Positions 53,504 to 62,332 of a stretch of 64,000 bases of DNA are shown here, piece after piece. Source of the DNA: Pseudomonas sp. efr-133-TYG-5 (GTDB lineage: Bacteria > Pseudomonadota > Gammaproteobacteria > Pseudomonadales > Pseudomonadaceae); contig NZ_JARVSM010000001.1 of NCBI RefSeq assembly GCF_030209175.1, positions 1,860,001 to 1,924,000 of the forward strand. The letters are read 5' to 3'. Within the stretch, counting starts at the first letter, position 1. Each line of letters begins with the position of its first letter. The notes beneath the pieces were generated by a model, which was not told the DNA's origin, ran no database searches, and saw only the letters and a program-made list of their open reading frames with translations. Made by a program: the position numbers and the translations under genes.

Positions 53504-54325
53504 ATGAGTGAGCTGGCGGAAAAGGTCCAACAGGATTTGGTTGAGGCCATCGATAACGATGACCTGGTTCTGCCAACGTTACCGGAAGTGGCCCTGCAGA
53601 TTCGCAAGGCTGCCGAAGACCCGGAAATCAGTGTCAGCGAGCTGAGCAAAGTCATTGGCCGGGATACCGCGCTGTCGGCGCGACTGATCAAAGTGGTCAA
53701 CAGCCCGCTGCTGCGTGCCACCCAGGAAGTCACCGACCTGCACACGGCCATCACCCGGCTGGGCGTCAATTACAGCAGCAACCTGGCGATCGGCCTGGTG
53801 ATGGAGCAGATCTTTCACGCCCGTTCCGAGGTGGTCGAACAGAAGATGCGCGAAGTCTGGCGCAAGAGCCTGGAGATCGCCGGCGTCAGTTATGCGCTGT
53901 GCCGCCGACACACGCAGCTCAAGCCCGATCAGGCGGCCCTGGGCGGCCTGGTGCATCAGATCGGCGTGCTGCCGATCCTGACCTACGCTGAAGATCACTA
54001 CGAACTGCTCTCCGATCCGGTGAGCCTCAACCATGTCATCGACCGCATTCATCCGCTGCTGGGCGACAAACTGCTGCGGGTCTGGGAGTTTCCGGAGCGG
54101 CTGGTGGCGTTGCCGGGGCTGTACCTGGACTTCAAACGCGACTCGGCGCACCTCGATTACGTCGATCTGGTGCAGGTTGCGAGCCTGTATTGCCACAAGG
54201 ACAGCGATCATCCGATTGCGCGGATTGACCCGCTCAGCGTGCCGGCGTTCAAGAAGCTTGGGATCGATCCCGATAACAAAGAATTGTGCGCGGATCTGCA
54301 AGAATCGCGGACGATGTTTTACTGA
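53504..54325 (+). CDS. HDOD domain-containing signalling protein
   Basis: A 273-residue protein with an HDOD domain (about residues 20-215). 'LPTLPEVALQIRKAAEDPEIS' and 'SELSKVIGRDTALSARLIKVVNSPLLR' are characteristic, followed by 'ITRLGVNYSSNLAIGL'. HDOD is a non-catalytic HD relative used for signal transduction, often in motility or stress networks. No partner output domain is fused. It follows ygfZ by 35 bases; an inverted REP pair follows. Confidence 0.9.
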   Translation: MSELAEKVQQDLVEAIDNDDLVLPTLPEVALQIRKAAEDPEISVSELSKVIGRDTALSARLIKVVNSPLLRATQEVTDLHTAITRLGVNYSSNLAIGLVMEQIFHARSEVVEQKMREVWRKSLEIAGVSYALCRRHTQLKPDQAALGGLVHQIGVLPILTYAEDHYELLSDPVSLNHVIDRIHPLLGDKLLRVWEFPERLVALPGLYLDFKRDSAHLDYVDLVQVASLYCHKDSDHPIARIDPLSVPAFKKLGIDPDNKELCADLQESRTMFY

Positions 54326-54345
54326 TCCGGAACCGCGGCGCGGCC

Positions 54346-54421
54346 TTCGCGAGCAAGCCCGCTCCCACAGGAGATCTGCGTCGTACACCAACCCCCTGTG
54401 GGAGCGGGCTCGCTCGCGACG
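54346..54421. repeat. Inverted REP pair
   Basis: TTCGCGAGCAAGCCCGCTCCCACA (54346-54369) and its near complement (54395-54421), 25-base spacer. Located between the HDOD gene and convergent tctE. Confidence 0.88.
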
Positions 54422-54440
54422 AGGCCCACCGACACCACAA

Positions 54441-55826
54441 TTATCCGGCAATAAAACTCACCCGAACCTTCAAACCCGCCTGCTCGCCATCATGCAGGGT
54501 GATCTGCGCCAGATGCGCCCGGCAGATTTCGCCGACAATCGCCAACCCCAACCCCGAGCCCGCGACCTGCTGATTACGCCGATAGAAGCGCTCGAACACT
54601 CGATCACGGTCCTCCAGCGGAATCCCCGGGCCATCGTCTTCGACTTCCAGCACGGCCGGCGCCGTGACGCGCAGAATCACGTTGCCGCCCGGTGGCGTAT
54701 GCGCCAGGGCGTTGTCCACCAGATTGCTCAGCAGCTCGTTGAGCAGCGTCGGCTCTCCGCGCAGCCATACCGGTTCATCCGCCTCGAGCGCCAGCGCCAC
54801 GCCGCGTGCATGGGCCAACGGGGCCATGGCCATGCCCAGCTCGCGGGCCAACTGGCTGAGGTCGAGCAACTGTGCGCCGCCCTCGGCGATTGCCCGCGCG
54901 CCGTTTTCGACCCGGGCCAGCGACAGCAACTGATTGGCCAGGTGGGTCAGGCGATCGGTGCTCTGCGCGGAAGACTCCAGGGTTTCGCGCCAGGTGTGCG
55001 GCTCATTCGCCCGCAGGCCCAGTTCCAGCCGCGCCTTGAGCGCCGCCAGCGGTGTGCGCAATTCGTGCGCCGCGTCGGCGATGAACTGCGCCTGCCGTTC
55101 GAACTGGCCGCGCAAGCGCTCGGTGAAATGGTTGAGCGCACGCACCAGCGGCCACAGTTCATGCTGCACTTCCACCAACGGCAATGGTCGCAGGTCGTCG
55201 GGCTGACGCTCCTCGACCGCCGTGCGCAAGCGCTCCAGCGGGCGCAACGCCGCACTCACCGCAAACCACACCAGCAACAGCGCACCAATCGCCAGCATGC
55301 CCAGGCGCAGCAACGTGTCGGCGGCCAGGCTGCGCGCCATGCTGACCCGCGCCTCGTCGGTTTCCGCGACGCGGATTTCCGCCATGCCGTTCATGTTCGG
55401 CTCGGTCACCGCTTTGAGCAGGCTGACCACGCGCACGTTCTGCCCCTGATAGGTAGCGTTGTAAAAGCGCGCGAGCGCCGGATAACTGTCGGTACGCGGC
55501 GTTCCCGGCGGCGGCCCCGGCAGGTTCTCGTAGCCGGAAATCAGCTTCTGATGAATGTCGTTGACCTGGTAGTAGATACGCCCGGCGCTGTCGTAGGCGA
55601 AGGTGTCGAGGGCCACGTAGGGCACATCGGCGCTGAGGCTGCCGTCGCGCTGGGACAGGCCGGCGGCGATGGTCCGCGCGGAGGCCAGCAAGGTGCGGTC
55701 GTAAGCGGTGTCGGCGGCCTCGCGGCCGTTCCAGTAGGCGCTCAAGCCGCTGGCCAGCATCAGCACCACCAGCAGCAGCGCCAGGTTCCACAGCAACCGC
55801 CAGCGCAGACTGCTCGGTTTATGCAT
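54441..55826 (-). CDS. tctE: Sensor histidine kinase TctE
   Basis: A 461-residue membrane kinase. TM1 about residues 11-31, a periplasmic sensor of about 140 residues, TM2 about 172-193, then a HAMP-like linker, a DHp domain with the phospho-His in 'DAAHELRTPLAALKARLE' (H254), and a HATPase domain with 'LLSNLVDNALAHTPPGG' and 'DDGPGIPLEDRDRVFERF'. It should sense tricarboxylates. It overlaps tctD by 8 bases and faces an opdH-tctCBA operon. Confidence 0.92.
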   Translation of the reverse strand: MHKPSSLRWRLLWNLALLLVVLMLASGLSAYWNGREAADTAYDRTLLASARTIAAGLSQRDGSLSADVPYVALDTFAYDSAGRIYYQVNDIHQKLISGYENLPGPPPGTPRTDSYPALARFYNATYQGQNVRVVSLLKAVTEPNMNGMAEIRVAETDEARVSMARSLAADTLLRLGMLAIGALLLVWFAVSAALRPLERLRTAVEERQPDDLRPLPLVEVQHELWPLVRALNHFTERLRGQFERQAQFIADAAHELRTPLAALKARLELGLRANEPHTWRETLESSAQSTDRLTHLANQLLSLARVENGARAIAEGGAQLLDLSQLARELGMAMAPLAHARGVALALEADEPVWLRGEPTLLNELLSNLVDNALAHTPPGGNVILRVTAPAVLEVEDDGPGIPLEDRDRVFERFYRRNQQVAGSGLGLAIVGEICRAHLAQITLHDGEQAGLKVRVSFIAG

Positions 55827-56490
55827 CGCGGCTTTCCAGCAGATAACCGAGGCCGCGGAAAGTCACGATGGCCACCGGTTGGCCGTCGAGTTTCTTGCGC
55901 AGACGATGGACGTAGATCTCGATGGCATCGGGGCTGGCTTCCTCGTCGAGGCCGAACACCTGCGCAGCCAGCTGCTCCTTGCTCATCACCCGGCCCGGGC
56001 GGGCGATCAACGCCTCGAGCACCGCTTGCTCGCGGGAGGTCAGCGTCAGCAGTTCTTCACCGAGGGTGAAGCGCCGGGTGTCGAGATCGTAGGCCAGCAC
56101 ACCACAGCGCTGCTGGCGCTCGCCACCGAGCACACTGCGGCGCAACAGCGCCTTGACCCGCGCCTCCAGCTCGGTCAGTTCGAACGGCTTGGCCAGGTAA
56201 TCGTCGGCGCCCAGATTGAGGCCGTGGACGCGATCCTTGACGTCACTGCGCGCGGTCAGCATCAACACCGGCAGGTTCTTGCCGCGCGCACGCAGGCGCG
56301 CCAGCACCTCGAAACCGTCCATGCGCGGCAGGCCGACATCAAGGATTGCCGCCGCGTATTCCTCGCTGCCCAGCGCCAGGTCGGCGGCCACGCCATCGTG
56401 CAGCACGTCCACGGTCAGACCGCTGCTCTTGAGCGCCTGGGCCACGCTTTCGGCGAGCGGCAAATGGTCTTCGACGAGCAGAACACGCAT
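55819..56490 (-). CDS. tctD: Response regulator TctD (OmpR family)
   Basis: A 223-residue OmpR/PhoB-type regulator. The phospho-acceptor is D51 (AAILDVGLPRMDGF); 'LMLTARSDVKDRVHGLNLGADDYLAKPF' (in parts) is the receiver core; the winged-helix effector lies at about residues 125-220, ending 'IVTFRGLGYLLE'. ATG 56490 starts it. It should activate opdH-tctCBA; tandem repeats between the genes are a likely target. Confidence 0.93.
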   Translation of the reverse strand: MRVLLVEDHLPLAESVAQALKSSGLTVDVLHDGVAADLALGSEEYAAAILDVGLPRMDGFEVLARLRARGKNLPVLMLTARSDVKDRVHGLNLGADDYLAKPFELTELEARVKALLRRSVLGGERQQRCGVLAYDLDTRRFTLGEELLTLTSREQAVLEALIARPGRVMSKEQLAAQVFGLDEEASPDAIEIYVHRLRKKLDGQPVAIVTFRGLGYLLESRDA

Positions 56491-56579
56491 GGATCGTTAC
56501 CTCATTCAGGGGATGGCCGACGCCATTCTTTGGCGCGGAGTTTACAGCCGCAACCGCCGCTGTGAAGCCCGAAAACCGT

Positions 56580-56612
56580 GAAAGTCAGCTGAAAGGTTAG
56601 CGAAAGGTTAGC
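56580..56612. promoter_or_regulatory. Tandem 11-bp repeats, candidate TctD binding site
   Basis: GAAAGGTTAGC occurs twice without a gap (56591-56601 and 56602-56612), preceded by a related GAAAGTCAGCT (56580-56590). Units spaced one helical turn apart are typical of OmpR-family dimers. It lies in the tctD/opdH divergent gap. Confidence 0.65.
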
Positions 56613-56727
56613 TGGTTAAAGTCGGCCCACGGACAGTTCCGACTGCCGTCGCTGCTGCCACCCAGCGATCCGCAAAACGCCTCGAAGCGTTTTCGACCAA
56701 TAAGAACAATAAACGGAGTACCCCCGC

Positions 56728-58020
56728 ATGCCGTCCTTGCCGACCAAGGCTTTCACGCCTGTTCGTCCGTCCCGTTTCAGCCACACCGCCCTCGCCAGTG
56801 CCGCCGCCCTCGCCGGTTTTTCACCGCTGAGTTTTGCCGACTTCATCGAAGACAGCAGCGCCACATTCGAAACCCGCAACATGTATTTCAACCGTGATTT
56901 CCGCGACGGCACCAGCGCCCAGCAAAGCAAGCGGGATGAATGGGCCCAGGGCTTCATGCTCAACCTGCAATCGGGTTACACCGACGGCACCGTGGGGTTC
57001 GGTGTCGATGCCCTGGGCATGCTCGGGGTCAAGCTCGATTCGAGCCCGGATCGCACGGGCACCGGCCTGCTGCCGACCCACGATGACGGCCGCGCCGCCG
57101 ACGAATATTCCAAGCTCGGGCTGACCGGCAAGGTCAAGATTTCCGCCACCGAACTGAAAATCGGCAGCCTGATTCCCGAGCTGCCGATTCTCAAGCCGAA
57201 CGACGGGCGCATCCTGCCGCAGACATTCGAAGGCGGTCTGCTGACCTCCAAGGAGATCAAGAACCTGACCTTCACCGGCGGCCGTCTGGAGAAAGCCAAG
57301 GATCGCGACAGCACCGATTTCGAGGACATCGCCCTCAACAACAAGAACAGCCGTTTCGCCGGCACCGCTGCCGGCAAGCATTTCGACTTCGGCGGCGTGG
57401 ACTACAAGTTCACCGACAAGATCACCGGCAGCTACCACTTCGCCCAACTCGACGAAGTCTACAACCAGCATTTCTTCGGCCTGGTCGCCTCGCGGCCGAT
57501 GGGCCCCGGCACGTTCGCCACCGACCTGCGATTCGCGGTGAGCGACGATCAGGGTGCGGCCCGTGGCGGCAAGATCGACAACCGCTCGCTCAACGGTCTG
57601 TTCAGCTATGCGCTGAGCGGCCACAAGTTCAGCGCCGGTTACCAGCACATGGCCGGCGACAGCGCGTTTCCGTATGTCGATGGCAGCGATCCGTACCTGG
57701 TCAACTTCGTCCAGATCAACGACTTTGCCGGTGCCGAAGAACGCTCCTGGCAGGCGCGTTACGACTACGATTTCGCCCGGCTCGGCATTCCCGGCCTGAG
57801 CTTCATGAGCCGTTACCTGAGCGGTGACAACATCAAGCTCAAGAATGGCGAAGAAGGCAAAGAGTGGGAGCGCAACACCGAGATCAAATATGTAGTACAA
57901 AGCGGCGCCCTGAAGGATGTCGCCGTACGCCTGCGCAATGCCACCTACCGTTCCAACTACTCCGCCCGCGATGCCGACGAAGTGCGGCTGCTGGTGAGCT
58001 ACAGCGTTGCCCTTTGGTAA
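56728..58020 (+). CDS. opdH: OprD-family porin, tricarboxylate type (OpdH-like)
   Basis: A 430-residue outer-membrane beta-barrel. A long signal region (about residues 1-37; 'LAGFSPLSFA') is followed by 'DFIEDSSATFETRNMYFNRDFRDG', the conserved OprD N-terminus, and a barrel-type C-terminus ending in aromatic Trp (LVSYSVALW). OpdH admits citrate, cis-aconitate and isocitrate in P. aeruginosa. CGGAG precedes ATG 56728. It is first gene of the tct operon, 95 bases before tctC. Confidence 0.88.
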   Translation: MPSLPTKAFTPVRPSRFSHTALASAAALAGFSPLSFADFIEDSSATFETRNMYFNRDFRDGTSAQQSKRDEWAQGFMLNLQSGYTDGTVGFGVDALGMLGVKLDSSPDRTGTGLLPTHDDGRAADEYSKLGLTGKVKISATELKIGSLIPELPILKPNDGRILPQTFEGGLLTSKEIKNLTFTGGRLEKAKDRDSTDFEDIALNNKNSRFAGTAAGKHFDFGGVDYKFTDKITGSYHFAQLDEVYNQHFFGLVASRPMGPGTFATDLRFAVSDDQGAARGGKIDNRSLNGLFSYALSGHKFSAGYQHMAGDSAFPYVDGSDPYLVNFVQINDFAGAEERSWQARYDYDFARLGIPGLSFMSRYLSGDNIKLKNGEEGKEWERNTEIKYVVQSGALKDVAVRLRNATYRSNYSARDADEVRLLVSYSVALW

Positions 58021-58039
58021 TTGATTGAAACGCCGCAGC

Positions 58040-58085
58040 GCTGGAGATCGAAAGATCGCAGCCTTCGGCAGCTCCTGCAAAAAGC
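58040..58085. repeat. Possible dispersed repeat between opdH and tctC
   Basis: A sequence of the type GATCGAAAGATCGCAGCC-TTCGGCAGCTCCTGC lies in the 95-base gap. I recognise this kind of block as recurrent in fluorescens-group intergenic regions, but it does not recur in this window. Confidence 0.3.
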
Positions 58086-58114
58086 CCCTACAACAAGAAA
58101 CCGTGGAGAAACCA

Positions 58115-59092
58115 ATGAATTTGTCACTGCGTAAAGTTGCTCTGGCCGCTGGCGCCATGCTGTTTGCCGGCCAACTGATGGCCGAACCGAAACGCCCGGA
58201 ATGCATCGCGCCGGCCTCCCCCGGCGGCGGTTTCGACCTGACCTGCAAACTGGCGCAGAGCGCGCTGGTCAACGAAAAGCTGCTGAGCAAACCGATGCGC
58301 GTGACCTACATGCCCGGCGGTGTCGGCGCGGTGGCGTACAACGCGGTGGTGGCGCAGCGCCCGGCCGACGCCGGCACGCTGGTGGCGTGGTCCAGCGGTT
58401 CGCTGCTGAACCTGGCCCAGGGCAAGTTCGGCCGTTTCGATGAAAGCAACGTGCGCTGGCTGGCGGCGGTCGGCACCAGTTACGGCGCCATCGCGGTGAA
58501 AAGCGACTCGCCCTACAAGACCCTCGACGATCTGGTAAAGGCCTTGAAGAAAGATCCGAGCGCCGTGGTCATCGGGTCCGGCGGCACTGTCGGCAGCCAG
58601 GACTGGATGCAGACCGCGCTGATCGCCAAGGCGGCCGGGATCAACCCGCGCGACCTGCGTTACGTCGCCCTCGAAGGCGGCGGCGAAATCGCCACCGCGC
58701 TGCTCGGCGGCCACATCCAGGTCGGCAGTACCGACATCTCCGACTCCATGCCGCACATCCAGAGCGGCGACATGCGCCTGCTGGCGGTGTTCTCCGAGCA
58801 ACGTCTCGACGAGCCGGAAATGAAGGACATCCCGACCGCCCGCGAACAGGGTTACGACATCGTCTGGCCGGTGGTGCGCGGCTTCTACCTCGGGCCGAAG
58901 GTCAGCGATGAAGACTACGCCTGGTGGAAAGAGGCCTTCGACAAACTGCTGGCGTCGCCTGAGTTCGCCAAGCTGCGCGACCAGCGTGAACTGTTCCCGT
59001 TCGCCATGACCGGCCCGGAACTGGACACCTACGTGAAGAAACAAGTGGCGGATTACAAAGTGCTGGCCAAAGAGTTCGGCCTGATTCAGTGA
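58115..59092 (+). CDS. tctC: Tricarboxylate-binding periplasmic protein TctC
   Basis: A 325-residue TTT-family substrate-binding protein. The signal peptide covers about residues 1-23 (ending LMA/EP). 'CIAPASPGGGFDLTCKLA' is the conserved N-terminal loop of the ligand clamp, and 'GSGGTVGSQDWMQTALIAKAAG' is the second. GGAGAA precedes ATG 58115. It delivers citrate-like tricarboxylates to TctAB, downstream. Confidence 0.92.
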   Translation: MNLSLRKVALAAGAMLFAGQLMAEPKRPECIAPASPGGGFDLTCKLAQSALVNEKLLSKPMRVTYMPGGVGAVAYNAVVAQRPADAGTLVAWSSGSLLNLAQGKFGRFDESNVRWLAAVGTSYGAIAVKSDSPYKTLDDLVKALKKDPSAVVIGSGGTVGSQDWMQTALIAKAAGINPRDLRYVALEGGGEIATALLGGHIQVGSTDISDSMPHIQSGDMRLLAVFSEQRLDEPEMKDIPTAREQGYDIVWPVVRGFYLGPKVSDEDYAWWKEAFDKLLASPEFAKLRDQRELFPFAMTGPELDTYVKKQVADYKVLAKEFGLIQ

Positions 59093-59148
59093 TCGTCTCT
59101 GACTAGCGGCGCTGCCTCCTTCGCGGGGCAGCGGCCGAGGAGTTCCTC

Positions 59149-59607
59149 ATGCTCTTACAACGCATTTTTGCCGCTGTGCTGTTGCTGGCCTGCGCCGGCC
59201 TGGCGCTGATGGCGTGGCCGTACCAGGCGGCCTTTTCCTACGAACCGGTCGGCCCGCGCGCGTTTCCCTTGCTGATGCTCGGCCTGATGGGGCTGGCGCT
59301 GCTGTACATGGTGTTCCGCCCGGCGCCCATCAAGCACAGCGAAGACGAACCGCCGCTGGACCGCGAAACCCTGACCAAGATCGGCATCTGCGTGCTGTTG
59401 CTGCTGGTGTTCGCCGGGCTGTTCGAGCCGCTGGGCTTCATTCTCAGCAGCATTCTCATCGGCATTCCGATGGCACGCCTGTACGGCGGTCGCTGGCTGC
59501 CGAGCATCGTGGTGACGACGCTGATGGCCATCGGTCTGTACCTGCTGTTCGACCGTTTGATGGATGTGCCGCTGCCCCTGGGCCTGCTCGACGTACTGGA
59601 GAACTGA
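59149..59607 (+). CDS. tctB: Tricarboxylate transporter small membrane subunit TctB
   Basis: A 152-residue protein with four helices (about residues 5-22, 38-56, 82-101, 115-140). It pairs with TctA to form the TTT permease. ATG 59149 follows GAGGAG. The tctA start overlaps close by, 2 bases after the stop. Confidence 0.9.
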   Translation: MLLQRIFAAVLLLACAGLALMAWPYQAAFSYEPVGPRAFPLLMLGLMGLALLYMVFRPAPIKHSEDEPPLDRETLTKIGICVLLLLVFAGLFEPLGFILSSILIGIPMARLYGGRWLPSIVVTTLMAIGLYLLFDRLMDVPLPLGLLDVLEN

Positions 59608-59608
59608 T

Positions 59609-61123
59609 ATGGATACCCTCGGTTATTTGGGCCAGGGCTTCGGCGTCGCGCTGAGCCCGTACAACCTGGTCACGGCGCTGACCGGCACGCTGATCGGCAC
59701 CGTCGTCGGCCTGCTGCCGGGCCTCGGCCCGATCAACGGCGTGGCACTGCTGATTCCGATCGCCTTCGCCCTCGGCCTGCCGCCGGAATCGGCGCTGATC
59801 CTGCTGGCAGCGGTGTACCTGGGCTGCGAATACGGCGGGCGGATCAGCTCGATCCTGCTCAACATCCCGGGCGAAGCCTCGACCGTGATGACCACCCTCG
59901 ACGGCTACCCGATGGCGCGCCAGGGGCTTGCCGGCGTGGCGTTGTCGCTGTCGGCGTGGAGTTCGTTCATCGGTGCGTTCATCGCCACCTGCGGCATGGT
60001 GCTGTTCGCCCCGCTGCTGGCGAAATGGGCGATTGCCTTCGGCCCGGCGGAATACTTCGTGCTGATGGTGTTCGCGATTGTCTGCCTCGGCGGCATGGCC
60101 GGCGACCGTCCACTGAAGACGTTTATTGCGGCGCTGATCGGCCTGTTCCTGTCGAGCGTCGGCATCGACGCCAACAGCGGCGTATACCGCTTCACGGGCG
60201 ACAACATTCACCTCACCGACGGCATTCAGTTCGTGGTGCTGGTGCTGGGCCTGTTCTCGATCAGTGAAATCCTCCTGCTGCTGGAGAAAACCCATCGCGG
60301 CCAGGAGGCGGTAAAAGCCACCGGGCGGATGATGTTCAACGTCAAGGAAGCGGCGTCGGTGTTCGTGGTGAACATCCGTTGCGGCCTGCTCGGCTTCATC
60401 ATGGGCGTGCTGCCGGGTGCCGGTGCGACGCTGGCCAGTGCCGTGGCCTACATGACCGAAAAACGCCTCGCCGGTGCCGGCGGCAAATTCGGTCAGGGTG
60501 ACGCCCGTGGCCTCGCCGCTCCAGAGACCGCCATCGGCGCGTCGGCCTGTGGTGCCCTGGTGCCGATGCTGACCCTCGGCGTTCCCGGCTCGGGGACGAC
60601 AGCGGTGATGATCGGTGCCCTGTCGCTGTACAACATCACCCCGGGGCCGCTGCTGTTCCAGCAGCAACCGGACATCGTCTGGGGCCTGATCGCCTCGCTG
60701 TTCATCGCCAACATCATGCTGGTGATCCTGAACATCCCGATGATCCGTATCTTCACCCGCATCCTCGCCGTGCCGAACTGGGCGCTGGTGCCGGTGATCG
60801 CGATCATCACCGGGATCGGCGTCTACGCCGTGCACGCGACCACGTTCGACCTGTTCCTGATGGTCGGCATCGGTATCTTCGGCTACATCCTGCGCAAGCT
60901 GGATTTCCCGCTGTCGCCGGTGCTGCTGGGGTTCATCCTCGGTGGCCTGATGGAGCAGAACCTGCGCCGCGCGCTGTCGATCTCCAACGGTGCGCTGGAC
61001 ATCCTCTGGTCGAGCCCGATCACCTTCGGCGTCTGGGTGCTGACCGCGATCATGCTGCTGATGCCGCTGCTGCGCATCTGGCGCAAACGCTCGGTCGCCC
61101 GGCGCGCCATTGCCGATGTCTGA
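59609..61123 (+). CDS. tctA: Tricarboxylate transporter large membrane subunit TctA
   Basis: A 504-residue, about 12-helix permease. 'GLLPGLGPINGVALLIPIAFALGLPPESALILLAAVYLGCEYGG' (in parts) is the TctA signature, repeated in the second half as 'GVLPGAGATLASAVAYM'. ATG 59609 is 1 base after the tctB stop. Coupled with TctB it is driven by the proton or sodium gradient. The abrB-like gene overlaps the 3' end by 8 bases. Confidence 0.92.
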   Translation: MDTLGYLGQGFGVALSPYNLVTALTGTLIGTVVGLLPGLGPINGVALLIPIAFALGLPPESALILLAAVYLGCEYGGRISSILLNIPGEASTVMTTLDGYPMARQGLAGVALSLSAWSSFIGAFIATCGMVLFAPLLAKWAIAFGPAEYFVLMVFAIVCLGGMAGDRPLKTFIAALIGLFLSSVGIDANSGVYRFTGDNIHLTDGIQFVVLVLGLFSISEILLLLEKTHRGQEAVKATGRMMFNVKEAASVFVVNIRCGLLGFIMGVLPGAGATLASAVAYMTEKRLAGAGGKFGQGDARGLAAPETAIGASACGALVPMLTLGVPGSGTTAVMIGALSLYNITPGPLLFQQQPDIVWGLIASLFIANIMLVILNIPMIRIFTRILAVPNWALVPVIAIITGIGVYAVHATTFDLFLMVGIGIFGYILRKLDFPLSPVLLGFILGGLMEQNLRRALSISNGALDILWSSPITFGVWVLTAIMLLMPLLRIWRKRSVARRAIADV

Positions 61124-62150
61124 TCGCTCGTTCGGAACTTGGTGGGGAACCCCGCTGGTCGGTCTGCTTGGCGGCTTCGTCGCCAGCCAGATCGGCTGGC
61201 CGCTGCCGTGGATGGTCGGCTCGTTGCTGGCGATCATCCTGGTGCGTTGCCTGACCCCGTGGCAGTTGACCGAGATTCCTGGCGGGCGCAAGTGCGGCCA
61301 GTGGATCGTCGGCATCGGCATCGGCCTGCACTTCACCCCGCTGGTGATGGAGCAGGTGCTGAGCCACTTCGGGCTGATTTTCTTCGGCGCGCTGGTCACC
61401 AGCCTGTCGGCGGTGGTCGGCGTATGGCTGATGCGCCGCACCGGCGAAGATCGCGCCACGGCGTTTTTTTCGAGCATGCCCGGCGGTTCAGGGGAGATGG
61501 TCAATCTCGGCGCGCGCAACGGTGCACAGCTCAGCCACGTCGCTGCCGGGCAAAGCCTGCGGGTGCTGGTGGTGGTGCTGTGTGTGCCGGCGGCGTTCAA
61601 GTATCTGCTCGGCGACGGCACGCCGATCGCCCACGCCGGCAGCGTCGACTGGCGCTGGCTGGCCATTCTGTTCCCGGCGGGCGCCCTCCTCGCCTGGATC
61701 TGGCAGCGTTTGCGTCAGCCCAACCCGTGGCTGTTCGGGCCGCTGCTGGTGAGCGCGGCGGTGAGCATCGGCTATGACTTGCACATCGGCCTGCCCAACG
61801 GCGGCAGCCAGATCGGCCAGTGGCTGATCGGCAGCGGTCTGGGTTGCCACTTCAATCGCCAGTTCTTCCGCCGTGCGCCGTCGTTCATGGGCCGGACTTT
61901 GATCGGCACGGCGCTGACCATGCTGATCGCCAGCCTGGCGGCGCTGGGCCTGAGCGCGCTGACCCACCTCGATCTGCGCTCGCTGACCCTGGGCATGATG
62001 CCCGGCGGCATCGCCGAAATGAGCCTGACGGCGGAAACCCTGCAACTGTCGGTGCCGCTGGTGACCGCAATGCAGGTGATGCGCTTGCTGTTCGTGCTGT
62101 TTCTGGCGGAACCGTTGTTCAAGTATTGGGACAGGACCGCCGAGCGTTAA
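61116..62150 (+). CDS. AbrB-family membrane protein
   Basis: A 344-residue inner-membrane protein built of two repeats ('GGFVASQIGWPLPWMVGSLLAI' and 'GSQIGQWLIGSGLGCHFNRQF'), typical of the AbrB/ammonia monooxygenase-related membrane family, which is unrelated to the Bacillus DNA-binding AbrB. ATG 61116 overlaps the tctA stop. Its position suggests an accessory role in tricarboxylate uptake or regulation, but this is not established. A terminator follows. Confidence 0.8.
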   Translation: MSDRSFGTWWGTPLVGLLGGFVASQIGWPLPWMVGSLLAIILVRCLTPWQLTEIPGGRKCGQWIVGIGIGLHFTPLVMEQVLSHFGLIFFGALVTSLSAVVGVWLMRRTGEDRATAFFSSMPGGSGEMVNLGARNGAQLSHVAAGQSLRVLVVVLCVPAAFKYLLGDGTPIAHAGSVDWRWLAILFPAGALLAWIWQRLRQPNPWLFGPLLVSAAVSIGYDLHIGLPNGGSQIGQWLIGSGLGCHFNRQFFRRAPSFMGRTLIGTALTMLIASLAALGLSALTHLDLRSLTLGMMPGGIAEMSLTAETLQLSVPLVTAMQVMRLLFVLFLAEPLFKYWDRTAER

Positions 62151-62171
62151 CACGTCATCGTCAATCTGAAA

Positions 62172-62212
62172 AAAAGGCCCCGGCGCAGATCATGCAACGG
62201 GGCCTTTCTTTT
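62172..62212. terminator. Intrinsic terminator after the tct operon
   Basis: AAAGGCCCCG (62173-62182) pairs with CGGGGCCTTT (62198-62207) around a 15-base loop, followed by CTTTTATT. It ends the tct operon and can also serve the minus-strand remnant. Confidence 0.82.
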
Positions 62213-62324
62213 ATTGACCGATCGGCGAGATCTTGAAGTTGCCCAGATAGACTTCTACCAATTCGCCGGTGCTTTCCCGGCGCGCCACGAAGCGAAAGTC
62301 CGAGGCGTCGAATCGGGTCGAGGC
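62211..62324 (-). pseudogene. 3'-end remnant of a paralogue of the 62333-62782 gene
   Basis: On the minus strand 37 codons ending in TAA (62211-62213) read 'FDASDFRFVARRESTGELVEVYLGNFKISPIGQ' in part. It matches the C-terminal end of the adjacent gene (FEASEFRFVAESEG...LGNFKISAFG) with 21 identical residues of 32 aligned. The reading frame is different from that of the intact neighbour and no start or upstream part is present, so this is a degraded second copy. Confidence 0.7.
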
Positions 62325-62332
62325 GTGCGTTT

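Noticed and set aside
59456..61666. A long antisense frame (736 codons) opposite tctA and the AbrB-like gene
   Set aside because: Arg/Gln/His-rich composition typical of antisense GC3 bias, with no domain; the sense strand has clear TctA signatures.
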